A DNA stretch of 58,160 nt from Alphaproteobacteria bacterium (GCA_021774965.1 JAJFIL010000282.1:1-58160), one strand, 5' to 3'. Counted from the stretch's first letter, positions 9,208 through 18,193 are shown. The notes: generated from the sequence alone by a model not told the origin. A program made the numbers and translations.

Positions 9208-9618
9208 ATGTCTTTTACAGACCTGCCCTTATTCAATGTCTTGAGAGAGAACATGAGTTTTCTCACCTCGCGCCAGCGTGTGCTCGCAGAGAATATTGCG
9301 AATGCGGACACCCCTGGATTTCGCGGACGGGATGTTGAGCGACCAGACTTTCACGCCATGTTGCGCAGCGAGGCCTCGCGGCCCGTCAGTCTGACACAGT
9401 CGAGCGCTGGCCACTTTGCACCGGCAGAGGAAACCGGTGGCGGTCGGTTCAACATTTTCGACAGCCCCGACAGTGCTAGTTCGCCCAATGGCAATACCAT
9501 TGTTCTGGAAGATCAGATGATGCGCGTTGCCCAAACGCAAATGGATCATCAGGCTGCCATCGGAATTTACGAGAAGAGCCTGGGCATTCTTCGTATGGCC
9601 GTACGCGGCGCCCGCTAA
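9208..9618 (+). CDS. flgB: Flagellar proximal rod protein FlgB
   Basis: 136 residues, one of the proximal rod subunits linking MS ring and rod. It shows the rod/hook N-terminal signature (LTSRQRVLAENIANADTPGF) and the C-terminal helix DHQAAIGIYEKSLGILRMAV. Start: the ATG at 9208 preceded by GAGGAA; an upstream in-frame ATG at 9142 would start directly at the CtrA box and add 22 unrelated residues. First gene of the rightward flgB-flgC-fliE-fliQ-fliR-flhB-cckA run. Confidence 0.97.
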   Translation: MSFTDLPLFNVLRENMSFLTSRQRVLAENIANADTPGFRGRDVERPDFHAMLRSEASRPVSLTQSSAGHFAPAEETGGGRFNIFDSPDSASSPNGNTIVLEDQMMRVAQTQMDHQAAIGIYEKSLGILRMAVRGAR

Positions 9619-9640
9619 TTTGACCTAGAGGACCTGTATT

Positions 9641-10057
9641 ATGTCAGGTGATAGTTTCAATACCATCATGATCGCGGCCGCAGGCATGCGCGCACAAAGT
9701 CAGCGCATCCAGGTAGTGGCACAGAACCTTGCGAACTCTGAATCGGTTGCCTCGGCACCGGGGCAGGACCCCTATCGTCGTCAGATCCCAACCTTCCAGA
9801 ACGAGTTGGACCGGGAGTTGGGCGTGCATCGGGTGCGTATGGGAGATACGATCCAGGACATGGCAGATTTCGGCTCCCGCTATGACCCAAGCCATCCGGC
9901 TGCGGACGATTCGGGCTATGTGCAGACACCGAACGTCAATTCTCTGATTGAAATGATGGATATGCGTCAGGCTCAGCGGTCCTATGAGGCCAACCTGAAC
10001 ATGATTTCCACCGCGCGCTCCATGATGATGCGCACATTAGACTTGCTTCGCGCTTAG
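9641..10057 (+). CDS. flgC: Flagellar proximal rod protein FlgC
   Basis: 138 residues. Flagellar rod subunit exported by the type III system. The rod signature near residues 8-35 (AGMRAQSQRIQVVAQNLANS) and the C-terminal EANLNMISTARSMMMRTLDL match FlgC, as does SGYVQTPNVN. It starts 22 bases after flgB. Its last codons and the bases beyond the stop are duplicated 64 bases downstream (see the repeat at 10038). Confidence 0.97.
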   Translation: MSGDSFNTIMIAAAGMRAQSQRIQVVAQNLANSESVASAPGQDPYRRQIPTFQNELDRELGVHRVRMGDTIQDMADFGSRYDPSHPAADDSGYVQTPNVNSLIEMMDMRQAQRSYEANLNMISTARSMMMRTLDLLRA

Positions 10058-10130
10058 AACCGCGCGGGGTGACTTTTTGCGTGCATAAAACAGCACGCGG
10101 GTAGACCTGCTTCGCGCTTAAAACCGCGTG
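10038..10130 (+). repeat. Direct repeat duplicating the 3' end of flgC
   Basis: A 29-base unit at 10038-10066, which includes the last flgC codons and the stop, recurs at 10102-10130 with three substitutions. Between the copies lies a hairpin GCGTGC (10079-10084)/GCACGC (10093-10098). The second copy occupies the flgC-fliE gap and is not translated as part of either gene. Confidence 0.8.
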
Positions 10131-10150
10131 CCTAGAAGAAAGAACGCACT

Positions 10151-10477
10151 ATGGCTATCGATCCAGCTTCCGCCGCCTCCGCTTATGCCAATGCTGCCCG
10201 TCATCAGGCGGCCAGTGAAGCGGGCGCTGCCATACCAACTGGCAGCGGTGCATCTGAAGGACCGTCTTTTGCTGACTTTGTTTCGGAAGCCGTCTCTGAC
10301 GCCATTGCCACGGGCCATCAGGCCGAGCAGGTGGCTGTGGATGCTGTTGCGGGCGAGGCTGACATCGTGGATGTGGTCACGGCCATTTCAGCAGCTGAGA
10401 TGACCCTTGAGACCGTGGTCTCCGTGCGGGACCGGATGGTTTCGGCCTATCAGGAAATCATGCGGATGCCGATCTAG
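10151..10477 (+). CDS. fliE: Flagellar hook-basal body protein FliE
   Basis: 108 residues, the adaptor between the MS ring and the FlgB/FlgC rod, exported early. The disordered Ala-rich N terminus is followed by FADFVSEAVSDAI and the conserved C-terminal pattern DVVTAISAAEMTLETVVSVR...AYQEIMRMPI. Length is typical. The ATG follows AGAAGAAAG. Confidence 0.95.
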   Translation: MAIDPASAASAYANAARHQAASEAGAAIPTGSGASEGPSFADFVSEAVSDAIATGHQAEQVAVDAVAGEADIVDVVTAISAAEMTLETVVSVRDRMVSAYQEIMRMPI

Positions 10478-10592
10478 TTCGTGTTCTGATTTCGAACAGG
10501 TTTGGATTTTCATTAACTATAAAGTGACACCCCTATGATGCACTGGAGCCAAACGGATCCTTTGCATCAGCCCTAGAAGGGGGAATTGCCAT

Positions 10593-10856
10593 ATGACTGG
10601 GCCAGAAACGCTCGACCTTGCGCGCGAGTCTATCTTTGTACTGCTGCAAATGGCGGGTCCCATCATGCTGGTGGCGCTGGGGGTCGGTCTGACTATCGCG
10701 CTGTTTCAGGCCCTGACGCAGATCCAGGAAATGACCCTGGTTTTTGTTCCAAAGATCCTGACGATCTTCTTGTCCTTGATGATCGCACTGCCATTTATGG
10801 GGCAGATCATGGGCGCCTATATGGAACGCATCGTGTTGCGGATTGCCGCCGGGTAG
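10593..10856 (+). CDS. fliQ: Flagellar export gate protein FliQ
   Basis: 87 residues with two membrane helices (about 15-38 and 50-75), containing VGLTIALFQALTQIQEMTLVFVPK characteristic of FliQ (quoted here as two blocks: VGLTIALFQAL, TQIQEMTLVFVPK). It packs around FliP and FliR in the export gate. The start is preceded by AGAAGGGGGA. It lies 3 bases before fliR, so the pair is likely cotranslated. The 115-base gap upstream is the largest in the operon and could carry an internal promoter, but I see no clear one. Confidence 0.96.
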   Translation: MTGPETLDLARESIFVLLQMAGPIMLVALGVGLTIALFQALTQIQEMTLVFVPKILTIFLSLMIALPFMGQIMGAYMERIVLRIAAG

Positions 10857-10859
10857 ATC

Positions 10860-11639
10860 ATGAACTTTTCCATCCCCCTGCCGCTCGACATGTTACCTGC
10901 GGAGGCTTTTGTCTACCTCGCGGTCTTTGCCCGCGTTGCTGCCATGATGATGCTGTTCCCCGGCTTTGGGGAAAGAAACATTCAGGCCCGGATCAAGATA
11001 CTTATGGCGGCCGTTGTTGTTCTGACCATCACCCCTGTGGTGCGCCCTATGGTGCCGCCCATGCCCGAGAATATGATGGCCATGTTGATGCTCATCGGTT
11101 TGGAAGTGGTCATCGGTATCGCTCTGGGGGCGCTGGTGCGCATGCTCATGGGGGCTTTGCAAGTGGCGGGGCAGATCATCGCTTTTTCCACCGGGCTTGC
11201 TTATGCGCAGGGCTTTGATCCCACGCAAGGGATACAGACCACATTGGTGGGAACCATCCTGGCCATTATCGCTGTGACCATGATCTTTGTCACCGATCTG
11301 CATCACCTGATGCTGGCCGGTATCGTGGACAGCTATTGGGTTTTTGCCCCCGGCAATCTGCCGCCGATCGAAGACTTTGCGCAAACTGCCATCCGGGTCA
11401 CTGCTGAAACGTTCAGTCTTGCCATGCGCATGGCCGCACCGTTTTTGGTGGTGGGCCTGACCGTCTATATCGGGGTGGGCATTCTCTCCCGCCTTATGCC
11501 AGCGGTGCAGATTTTCTTCATCGTCATGCCTGCCAACATCATGATCGGCTTTAGCCTGATGGCCATGTTGATCAGTGCCATGATGATGGCGTTCCTCACC
11601 TACTTCGAGGCCTCCGTTGCCGAACTGTTGTTGAGGTAG
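10860..11639 (+). CDS. fliR: Flagellar export gate protein FliR
   Basis: 259 residues with about six membrane helices. FliR completes the FliP5-Q4-R1 gate. Typical features: FARVAAMMMLFPGFGERNI near residue 23, LGALVRMLMGALQVAGQIIA near 85, and AYAQGFDP. It ends two bases before flhB. No oddities. Confidence 0.96.
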   Translation: MNFSIPLPLDMLPAEAFVYLAVFARVAAMMMLFPGFGERNIQARIKILMAAVVVLTITPVVRPMVPPMPENMMAMLMLIGLEVVIGIALGALVRMLMGALQVAGQIIAFSTGLAYAQGFDPTQGIQTTLVGTILAIIAVTMIFVTDLHHLMLAGIVDSYWVFAPGNLPPIEDFAQTAIRVTAETFSLAMRMAAPFLVVGLTVYIGVGILSRLMPAVQIFFIVMPANIMIGFSLMAMLISAMMMAFLTYFEASVAELLLR

Positions 11640-11641
11640 AG

Positions 11642-12715
11642 ATGGCTGACGAACGGGACGACGCCCAGAAAACCGAAGACCCAACCGACAAAAAACGCGC
11701 CGATGCCCGTAAAAAAGGCGACGTGGTCAAAAGCCAGGAAGTGCCCACCTTCTTTATCCTGGGGGCTGCGGCTTTCACCATCTGGCTGGTGTTGGGTCCC
11801 ATGGCCAGCAATCTGACCAACGATCTGCGGCCGTTTTTCGCGCGGGGCTATGAGATATCCCTTGAAGGCCATGACATCCTGACGGTCTTCCGGTCTGTGT
11901 TCTGGATTATCTTCGGAACCTTATTGATCCCTCTTAGCTTGTTCATGCTGGCCGGCCTAGTGGGCAATCTGGTGCAATCCATGCCGGTCTTCACCTTCGA
12001 GAAGGTCAAACCGAGCCTGCAGAAAATATCTCTCCTGGCAGGGCTCAAGCGCATGTTTGGGCTTCAGGGGCTTGTGAACTTTACAAAGGGTATCGCCAAG
12101 CTGACTTTTGTGGCGGCGGTGATCTTTGCCATCGTCTATCCGCAGCGGGACACGCTGGTGGGGCTGATTAATGCCCAGCCGTTGATGGCCATGATAATTG
12201 TGAAAGATATCGCCTTGACCATCTTTGTGGTGGTCACCATCATTGTCGCCGTGATTGCTGTCTTTGATTTCACCTATCAGAAGTATGAGCACACCAAACG
12301 CCTGCGCATGACCAAGCAAGAGGTCAAGGACGAACACAAGCAGTCCGAGGGCGATCCGCTGGTCAAACAGCGCCTGCGCCAGGTCCGCATGGAACGGTCC
12401 AAGGGCCGGATGATGGCCGCCGTTCCGGACGCTTCTGTGATAATTGCCAACCCAACTCACTATGCGGTCGCACTCAAATACGAATCAGGCACAATAGGCG
12501 CGCCTATTTGTGTGGCGAAGGGGGTCGATCACCTGGCGCTTTCCATTCGGGAATTGGCAGAAAGCCACGATGTTCCGGTGGTCGAGAACCCTCCGCTTGC
12601 ACGGGCCCTCTACGCTACGGTAGAGATCGATGATGAAGTGCCGCCGGAGCACTACAAAGCCGTTGCTCAAGTCATCGGTTATGTAATGCGTCTTAAAAAG
12701 AAGCGCGCCTTCTAA
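11642..12715 (+). CDS. flhB: Flagellar export switch protein FlhB
   Basis: 357 residues. FlhB controls the change from rod/hook to filament export through autocleavage of its cytoplasmic domain. The N terminus carries the usual EDPTDKKRADARKKGDV motif and four membrane helices follow (about 35-210). The cleavage motif NPTH is intact at Asn270-Pro271-Thr272-His273, preceded by the family's VIIA. Its end is separated by 49 bases from cckA, on the same strand. Confidence 0.97.
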   Translation: MADERDDAQKTEDPTDKKRADARKKGDVVKSQEVPTFFILGAAAFTIWLVLGPMASNLTNDLRPFFARGYEISLEGHDILTVFRSVFWIIFGTLLIPLSLFMLAGLVGNLVQSMPVFTFEKVKPSLQKISLLAGLKRMFGLQGLVNFTKGIAKLTFVAAVIFAIVYPQRDTLVGLINAQPLMAMIIVKDIALTIFVVVTIIVAVIAVFDFTYQKYEHTKRLRMTKQEVKDEHKQSEGDPLVKQRLRQVRMERSKGRMMAAVPDASVIIANPTHYAVALKYESGTIGAPICVAKGVDHLALSIRELAESHDVPVVENPPLARALYATVEIDDEVPPEHYKAVAQVIGYVMRLKKKRAF

Positions 12716-12764
12716 AGTTGGGATGTGAGGGGCAACCAGGCCATAAACGCCGGGAGCTTTGTGC

Positions 12765-15482
12765 ATGTCGCTGACCACACCACGGACCACAACACGGTCC
12801 GCAACCTTGGACCCTCAGGAACCTCCTCATACTTTGGATTCCAATGACCCCATGACAGCTGAGATCGGCTCCCAAACCAGAGAGCATTCCGCTACTGAGC
12901 AAAAGGCCAGTGAGCATCCGTCAGGCGCGCGCCAAATGAATGCGCAGCTGGCAGAACAGCTGGCAAAGGAAAAGGCCAATGATGACGAGCCCAGGCCCGA
13001 ACCCTTCTATGGTCGCTTTGCCCTCTCCAGCGGGGCGAAATGGATGGCCTTGTCAGGCTTCGCCTTGGCAGCGGTGGCCGCTCTCGTGGCGATAGCAACT
13101 TTCGCACCTGGAAGCCTCGCCCTGATCCTCGGTCTTTTCATTGTAGGATTTGTAGGGCTCTATGCCATTTTGCGTGGGGCTTTTTGGCCGGGCGGCACAC
13201 CGCGCAGCGACCTGCCCTGGAGCGCGGCCTTCGATACCTTGCCGGAGGCTTTGTTCATTACCTCCCGCGGGGGGCGTCTGGTCTTTGCCAATCAGGTCTA
13301 CAAGGATCTGCTCAAGAGCTTTGGCCTTAAACGCGAGCTTCCTTTGTCGCGCGTATTGGCCCGAGACCGAAGCCTGGGCCCCACCATTTACCGCCTGGAA
13401 GTCAGCGCCCGCCGAGGCTCTGCTGTGCGGGAAGAAATCACCGTCGCGGGGCCCAATGGCGGATTGCACTATTGGACTGTCGAGGCAAAGCCTCTGTCCT
13501 CACCCACACGCTATGTCATGTGGCGCGTTACCGAACAGGGCGCGCCCTTTGCCGAAGCGACGACCGAACCGTTTGTGCAGGACGGGATCCCAGCCGCGTC
13601 CGCCGAGGTCGCGCAGGAAGATCTCAGCCGCTTTCCTTTCCCGGCCTTGCGGTTGGATACTCGGAACTGTGTCAGTGAAGCCAATGAGGCGGTAATCAGT
13701 TTGCTTGGCCGTTCAGATGAATCCGAACTTGTGGGTTCAGCACTGAACACGCTTTTTGGTGGACTGGGCAGCCTTCCGGAAAATCAGGAACTTAGGCCCG
13801 GGGACAATACTCTTCTGGCAGCCCACGCCAAGGTTGCTCTGGAAGGGGGCTCCACAACGCCCATGAGCTTGTGGCAATTGGTGGGTGCAAAGGGCGACGC
13901 CGTGGTTCTGTGCCTCGACAGGATCGCACCACAAGATGAAGTTCGACTGCAGGTGGCAGATACCCTGGCAGAGATTATGGGCAAGGCCCCCATCGGCATT
14001 GTTGTATTGAATGAAGACGGCACCGTCGTTCAAGCCAACAAGGCATTTGAGGTCTTGGCCGGGGGCAAGGTCGAGGAAGGCAAGCTGCTTGAGGATTTGG
14101 TCGAGACGGATAGCCGTGATGTGATCCGTACTCTGATAGATCATAAATCCCCAGCGACGCCAAGCGTTCACCTGCCAGAAATCGTCTTTGGGGACGCAAC
14201 CCCCGGCGGGGACAGCGATGCCCGCACTGCCTCTGCGTTCCTTGCCCATGTTGATGAACAAGGCCAATGCATCATCCTGGCCATTGATGTGACCCAACGC
14301 AAGAAACTGGAGTGGCAGTTTCACCAGGCCCAGAAAATGCAGACTGTGGGTCGGCTTGCGGGCGGCATCGCCCATGATTTCAATAATCTGCTGACCGCCA
14401 TCATTGGTTTCTGCGATCTCTTGCTGACCCGCCACCAGGTGGGCGATCCTTCCTTTGCGGACATCAACCAAATCCGCCAGAACGCCTCTCGCGCGGCCAG
14501 CCTGACCGGGCAATTGCTCGCCTTCTCGCGCCGCCAGAATCTGGTGCCCAAGGTCTTGAATCTTACGGAACTCCTTTCTGATGCTGCGGCCCTGTTGCGC
14601 CGGATGCTGGGTGAGAAGATCGAGCTCAACATTGTCCACGCCCGTGAGTTGGGTCATATCAAGGCTGACGAAGGACAGATCACACAGGTGCTTACCAATC
14701 TGGTGGTCAATGCTCGCGATGCCATGCAAGGCAATGGCAAGGTCACCATCTCCACCTCCATGGTGGGCCCAGACCATATGTCTGCCCTTGGCTATAGCTA
14801 TGTGGTGCCCGGTGATTTTGTCATGGTGAAGGTAGAAGACACAGGCTCCGGCATTCCCGAAAAAGTCCGTGAGCAGATCTTCGAGCCGTTCTTTACCACC
14901 AAGGCATTGGGGGAAGGCACGGGTCTTGGCCTTTCCACCGTCTACGGCATCGTCAAACAAACCGGCGGCTATATCTTTGTGGACAGTGAAGAGGGTGTTG
15001 GCACCACGTTCAATATCTATCTGCCTGTCTATGAGGGAACAGAAGAGGCAGCCAACGAGAAAGAAGAAGAGGCCCTCGAAGATAATGATACCACGGGGCA
15101 AGGCGTCGTTCTGTTGGTGGAAGACGAAGCCGCCGTGCGCGCCTTCTCCTCGCGCGCGCTGAACATGCGCGGCTATACGGTCCTCGAAGCCGAAGACGGC
15201 GAAGACGCACTTCGTGTGCTTGAAGACTATGACGGCACCATCGACCTTGTGGTCTCGGATGTGGTCATGCCGGGTCTGGATGGGCCGGGCCTTGTGGAGC
15301 GTCTCCGCGCCGATAGCCCGGAGCTCAAAGTGGTGTTCATGTCCGGCTATGCCGAAGACAGCTTCCGCAAACAGCTGGAAGAAGCCGGCGGCGAAGTCCA
15401 CTTCCTGCCCAAACCCTTCTCCCTGCCGCAACTCGCCGGCATCGTGAAAAAGGTCATCGGGACGGATGCGGCAAAGGGGTAG
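12765..15482 (+). CDS. cckA: Cell-cycle hybrid histidine kinase CckA
   Basis: 905 residues. CckA is a bifunctional kinase/phosphatase which, through ChpT, phosphorylates CtrA and CpdR. Order: disordered N terminus; two membrane helices (about 93-112 and 116-134); two or three divergent PAS modules (about 150-520); HisKA with [19 protein letters not shown] and phospho-acceptor His537; HATPase_c (about 640-750, [13 protein letters not shown]); an acidic linker; and a receiver domain (about 780-900) with Asp832 in VVSDVVMPG. The start is the ATG eight bases after GGGAG; a TTG two codons upstream is less likely. Synteny after flhB is seen in other alphaproteobacteria. With the CtrA box before flgB, the operon may be under control of CckA's own output. 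Confidence 0.95.
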   Translation: MSLTTPRTTTRSATLDPQEPPHTLDSNDPMTAEIGSQTREHSATEQKASEHPSGARQMNAQLAEQLAKEKANDDEPRPEPFYGRFALSSGAKWMALSGFALAAVAALVAIATFAPGSLALILGLFIVGFVGLYAILRGAFWPGGTPRSDLPWSAAFDTLPEALFITSRGGRLVFANQVYKDLLKSFGLKRELPLSRVLARDRSLGPTIYRLEVSARRGSAVREEITVAGPNGGLHYWTVEAKPLSSPTRYVMWRVTEQGAPFAEATTEPFVQDGIPAASAEVAQEDLSRFPFPALRLDTRNCVSEANEAVISLLGRSDESELVGSALNTLFGGLGSLPENQELRPGDNTLLAAHAKVALEGGSTTPMSLWQLVGAKGDAVVLCLDRIAPQDEVRLQVADTLAEIMGKAPIGIVVLNEDGTVVQANKAFEVLAGGKVEEGKLLEDLVETDSRDVIRTLIDHKSPATPSVHLPEIVFGDATPGGDSDARTASAFLAHVDEQGQCIILAIDVTQRKKLEWQFHQAQKMQTVGRLAGGIAHDFNNLLTAIIGFCDLLLTRHQVGDPSFADINQIRQNASRAASLTGQLLAFSRRQNLVPKVLNLTELLSDAAALLRRMLGEKIELNIVHARELGHIKADEGQITQVLTNLVVNARDAMQGNGKVTISTSMVGPDHMSALGYSYVVPGDFVMVKVEDTGSGIPEKVREQIFEPFFTTKALGEGTGLGLSTVYGIVKQTGGYIFVDSEEGVGTTFNIYLPVYEGTEEAANEKEEEALEDNDTTGQGVVLLVEDEAAVRAFSSRALNMRGYTVLEAEDGEDALRVLEDYDGTIDLVVSDVVMPGLDGPGLVERLRADSPELKVVFMSGYAEDSFRKQLEEAGGEVHFLPKPFSLPQLAGIVKKVIGTDAAKG

Positions 15483-15938
15483 TTAGTTCTGCTTGATAGA
15501 GGCGTTGCCTGAGATTCTGATGCCTGCATTTCCCCGCATCACGATTTTGGTGCCCGCGGAGCTCAATGTGGTGTCCCCACCAATCTCCGTGCTGCCGGTG
15601 GCCCCATCTTGTCCGCCTGTAATCAATGTCGGTGCGCTGATCTCAGTGTCAGAAATACATATTTTGCCATGTTGATGATCGAATGTTGCAGAACGGACCG
15701 CGCTTATTAGTGCATCATTGATTTCAATGATGCCATCAGCGGCAGCCACTTCCAATAAGCCAGCAAGCTCGTTGCGGAGGTTTTCCTCGTCACCCGTTGT
15801 CTCTGCTGCTTCGAGGGAAGCAAGAAGCTTGGGGTGTTTCGTTCTGATGTGATTGACTATAGCCGCAGCCGTCTTTTCAGTAAGGCCCCAAGTCGCGGAG
15901 GCCGCCAGCCCCAGCAGGTATGATTCAAATAGCGCCAT
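15483..15938 (-). CDS. Uncharacterised small protein with beta-rich repetitive C terminus
   Basis: 151 residues. The ATG follows AAGGAG with a 7-base spacing; a longer frame to 15986 lacks support. Residues 1-90 are helical (LLGLAASATW, then a Glu/Ala-rich segment). Residues 95-151 are Gly/Thr/Ser/Ile-rich and quasi-repetitive, ending with TKIVMRGNAGIRISGNASIK, where I-x-x-x-GNA-x-I-x-I-x-GNA-x-I alternates short strands and Gly-Asn turns. This looks like a short beta-solenoid or amyloid-like motif. I do not recognise the family. The stop abuts the cckA stop with no gap, so the two genes converge tightly. Confidence 0.7.
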   Translation of the reverse strand: MALFESYLLGLAASATWGLTEKTAAAIVNHIRTKHPKLLASLEAAETTGDEENLRNELAGLLEVAAADGIIEINDALISAVRSATFDHQHGKICISDTEISAPTLITGGQDGATGSTEIGGDTTLSSAGTKIVMRGNAGIRISGNASIKQN

Positions 15939-16088
15939 TTTTGTCTCCTTAGGATGGGGTGCATATAGGTAAGGCAAGTCAGTCATTCAAGCCTATCGCC
16001 GACGTATGGGGGCATTTAGTACATCTTCTTTGGCAGGCAGGCGTGCGAATCTGGCTACCATTGCATCAATTGAAAAGGAACCACCCCC

Positions 16089-16376
16089 ATGGCCAATGAA
16101 GGTTATCACGAACCCATCGACGAGCTCACTGACGAGACCCGCGACATGCATCGCGCCATCACCTCGCTCATGGAGGAGCTGGAGGCCGTGGATTGGTACA
16201 ATCAGCGCGTCGATGCCTGCAAGGACCCTGAGCTGAAAGCCATCCTGGCCCATAATCGCGACGAGGAAAAAGAACACGCCGCTATGGTGCTGGAATGGAT
16301 CCGCCGCAAGGACGCCACCATGGACAAGGAACTCAAAGACTATCTGTTCACTGACAAACCCATCGCACACAAGTAG
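16089..16376 (+). CDS. Encapsulated-ferritin-like protein (EncFtn family), no shell gene nearby
   Basis: 95 residues, strongly resembling the EncFtn ferroxidase of Rhodospirillum rubrum: THEP-like N terminus (YHEPIDEL), MEELEAVDWYNQRVDA and ILAHNRDEEKEHAAMVLEW. Aligned on the Trp-Tyr pair, the metal ligands of that family correspond to Glu30, Glu60 and His63 here, with Glu29, Glu32, Trp36 and Tyr37 also kept, so an iron-oxidising annular oligomer is expected. Unusually, the protein ends at PIAHK, without the C-terminal extension that carries the encapsulin-targeting peptide, and no encapsulin shell gene lies on either side. The start ATG follows AAAAGGAACC. An iron storage or detoxification role is inferred. 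Confidence 0.9.
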   Translation: MANEGYHEPIDELTDETRDMHRAITSLMEELEAVDWYNQRVDACKDPELKAILAHNRDEEKEHAAMVLEWIRRKDATMDKELKDYLFTDKPIAHK

Positions 16377-16434
16377 TGAGTAGTATAGCGAGTGAGTGAG
16401 TGAGAGGGCAGAGGATGGGCGGAAGAGGATTACT

Positions 16435-16460
16435 TCGTCATAACGGGGTCAAGTCCCGGA
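16435..16460. repeat. REP-like intergenic element fragment
   Basis: A 26-base segment starting TCGTCATAACGGGG and ending AAGTCCCGGAG resembles the TCGTCATAGCCGGG...CCCG word at 5551. It sits in the 217-base gap between the ferritin-like and lipoprotein genes, after a short run of GAGT tetranucleotides (about 16389-16404). Confidence 0.4.
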
Positions 16461-16593
16461 GTGGCAGCAAACAGGACACTACACTGCCTCGCGTTCTTCC
16501 CAGACCTTAACGAACGCCACCAGGGAATACCGCATTCTGAATTTGTACCCCTGGCCCAAGCGTAGTAGGGTCCGCGCCATAGGGGAGTGCATC

Positions 16594-16851
16594 ATGATCA
16601 AGACAAAACCGTATCTGACAATGGTCCTGTTGGTCGCCGCCATGGGACTGAACGGCTGCGCGGTTGCCTATGTGGGCGGCAAAGCCGTGGGGGCTGCGGT
16701 TGATGTCACCACCACGGCGGTCTCTCTCACCGCTCACGGGGCAGGGGCCGTGGTAGGGCTTGCCACCGGCGGGGGTGATGAGTGCGAGGCCGAAGACGAA
16801 AGCGATGCTGATGAGGAAGCGGCACGCTGCACTGAGGAAGCGCAGGACTAG
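16594..16851 (+). CDS. Small predicted lipoprotein
   Basis: 85 residues. A basic start (MIKTK), a hydrophobic stretch and the lipobox LNGC (Cys near residue 22) indicate a lipid-anchored periplasmic protein. The mature part begins with a Gly/Ala/Val-rich segment (YVGGKAVGAAVDV, GAGAVVGLATGGG) and ends in an acidic tail with two further cysteines. The ATG follows AGGGGAG. Its TAG stop shares the four bases CTAG with the stop of the convergent PAS gene. No family recognised. Confidence 0.75.
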   Translation: MIKTKPYLTMVLLVAAMGLNGCAVAYVGGKAVGAAVDVTTTAVSLTAHGAGAVVGLATGGGDECEAEDESDADEEAARCTEEAQD

Positions 16852-17450
16852 TCGCTGGCAAAGATAATCTTGAGCAGGCGACGTTTTTCCATGGTGCCGT
16901 CCATTTCGAAATTATGAGGTTCGATCTCTTTGTTGAGCGGCGTGATGGAGGTGAGCAATCTGTCGATCTTGCCGTTCTTATCGGCCAGAGGCAGGAACAC
17001 CCACTCTGTATCGATTGTCGCGCCGTCGGAATCCCGGACCCGGACTTTGGTATAGAGGATGGCTTTTCGCTCGCACAAAATGCCGAGCCGTTCGGCCACT
17101 TGATCGCGATCTTCAATGGCATAGAGGTCATAGCCATTCATGCCAGTGGCATCGAGGCCAAAGTAAAGGATGAGGTCTGTCCCCATCATGCGGATTGGCC
17201 AATTCTTGGGCCCCGCAAGGTCAAGGACCAGGCATCGTGGCAGCCCTTCGGTCAGCTCGAGTATGTCGCAATCAGATTTCAAGGGCACCTGACCCGGTGC
17301 GCGCGGAAGGCTCTTCCAATAGGCAACCGCTTTGGCGTTCTCTTCCGTTTCGGGAGCCAGCTCATCAATTGACATGTAGATATGATCTGATGCGTCTCCT
17401 GTTTCGGGCGCATCCTGGAGGCTTTGTTTGACGTGCTGGTTGCTCTTCAT
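16848..17450 (-). CDS. PAS_5-type single-domain protein, paralogue 1
   Basis: About 200 residues. One PAS-like domain matching the PAS_5 group of alphaproteobacteria, with no output domain. Conserved blocks shared with the copies at 18194 and 20852 are LPRCLVLDLAGPKNW, GLDATGMNGYDLY and TEWVFLPLADKNG, and all three end in a REV-LLK-type segment (KRRLLKIIF here). It is the most divergent of the three. The ATG at 17450 gives an N terminus of similar length to the paralogues; a GTG at 17531 would add 27 residues. Sensor or partner role unknown. Confidence 0.85.
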   Translation of the reverse strand: MKSNQHVKQSLQDAPETGDASDHIYMSIDELAPETEENAKAVAYWKSLPRAPGQVPLKSDCDILELTEGLPRCLVLDLAGPKNWPIRMMGTDLILYFGLDATGMNGYDLYAIEDRDQVAERLGILCERKAILYTKVRVRDSDGATIDTEWVFLPLADKNGKIDRLLTSITPLNKEIEPHNFEMDGTMEKRRLLKIIFASD

Positions 17451-17618
17451 GACGATCGAAATTAAAGCGCAATCGTTAAGATCTCTCCGACCTTGGGATG
17501 GATCAAGGCACGAGGTTTTGCGGAATTTCACAAATCACCAACACCCCCTTGAACCTACAAGCGTTGTAGCTCCTATATGAGGTAGAACCACGACCCATCT
17601 CAGCGGCGGAGCCCTATC

Positions 17619-18173
17619 ATGCTTGATTCTCTACTTCTTCTGACCCTTGCCAACGCCGTGCTGGCACTGCCCCTGGCCTTTTGTATGGCCCGCGATTTTG
17701 CCCGCCTGGGGCATATCTCAAGACCTGTTGCGGTGTGGAGCGGCGTTACCATGCACGGCCATGCATTGTTAACGTTTGGCGTGGCGTGGATTGATCGCGG
17801 TTCTCTGGCAGGGCCCTCTCAGCTTTCTGCCTTGGCCGGATTTGGCGTCTTGATCGTGGGGGCGGGTATCATCGCCGGGGGAAGGTTTGCCTACGGATCA
17901 CAGCGGCGCGTCTATGGCCTGATGGAAGATGCGCTGATCGAGCGCGGCATCTATAAATGGACCCGCAATCCGCAATATGTGGGATATGCCCTGATGTTCT
18001 TCGGTGCAGCCCTCGCCGCGTTATCCCTCTGGGGATTTGTGCTGGCAGCCGCGTTCGCGGGTCTGATCCATTTCCACATCACACTGATTGAGGAGCCTCA
18101 CCTGACCCGTCAGTTCGGCAAGGCCTATGCGATGTATTGTAAAAGAGTGCCGCGCTATCTTGGGCGAACTTGA
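17619..18173 (+). CDS. Isoprenylcysteine/phospholipid methyltransferase-like membrane protein
   Basis: 184 residues with about five membrane segments. The C-terminal half carries the ICMT/PEMT-family signature: GIYKWTRNPQYVGYALMFFG (about residues 108-127), then IEEPHLTRQFGKAYAMYCKRVPRYL, corresponding to the RNPxYxG...EE...Y motif that binds S-adenosylmethionine. Bacterial members methylate varied lipids or isoprenoid acids; the substrate here is unknown. The start has GGCGGAG upstream. It lies between two PAS_5 genes on the other strand. Confidence 0.85.
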   Translation: MLDSLLLLTLANAVLALPLAFCMARDFARLGHISRPVAVWSGVTMHGHALLTFGVAWIDRGSLAGPSQLSALAGFGVLIVGAGIIAGGRFAYGSQRRVYGLMEDALIERGIYKWTRNPQYVGYALMFFGAALAALSLWGFVLAAAFAGLIHFHITLIEEPHLTRQFGKAYAMYCKRVPRYLGRT

Positions 18174-18193
18174 ACTGCCTCTCAGGCCGCCCC

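Noticed and set aside
10893-11684. 263-codon minus-strand frame opposite fliR
   Set aside because: Extremely His-rich (reverse complement of a Met/Val-rich membrane protein), no plausible fold.
13737-15431. 564-codon open frame on the minus strand opposite cckA
   Set aside because: It is a shadow of the cckA reading frame: no domain, His/Gln-rich composition typical of antisense frames, and no ribosome-binding site, while the sense strand encodes a complete CckA.
16380-16410. GAGT microsatellite as a possible phase-variation tract
   Set aside because: Only about three to four uninterrupted units, and not placed in a promoter or coding start that would be switched.
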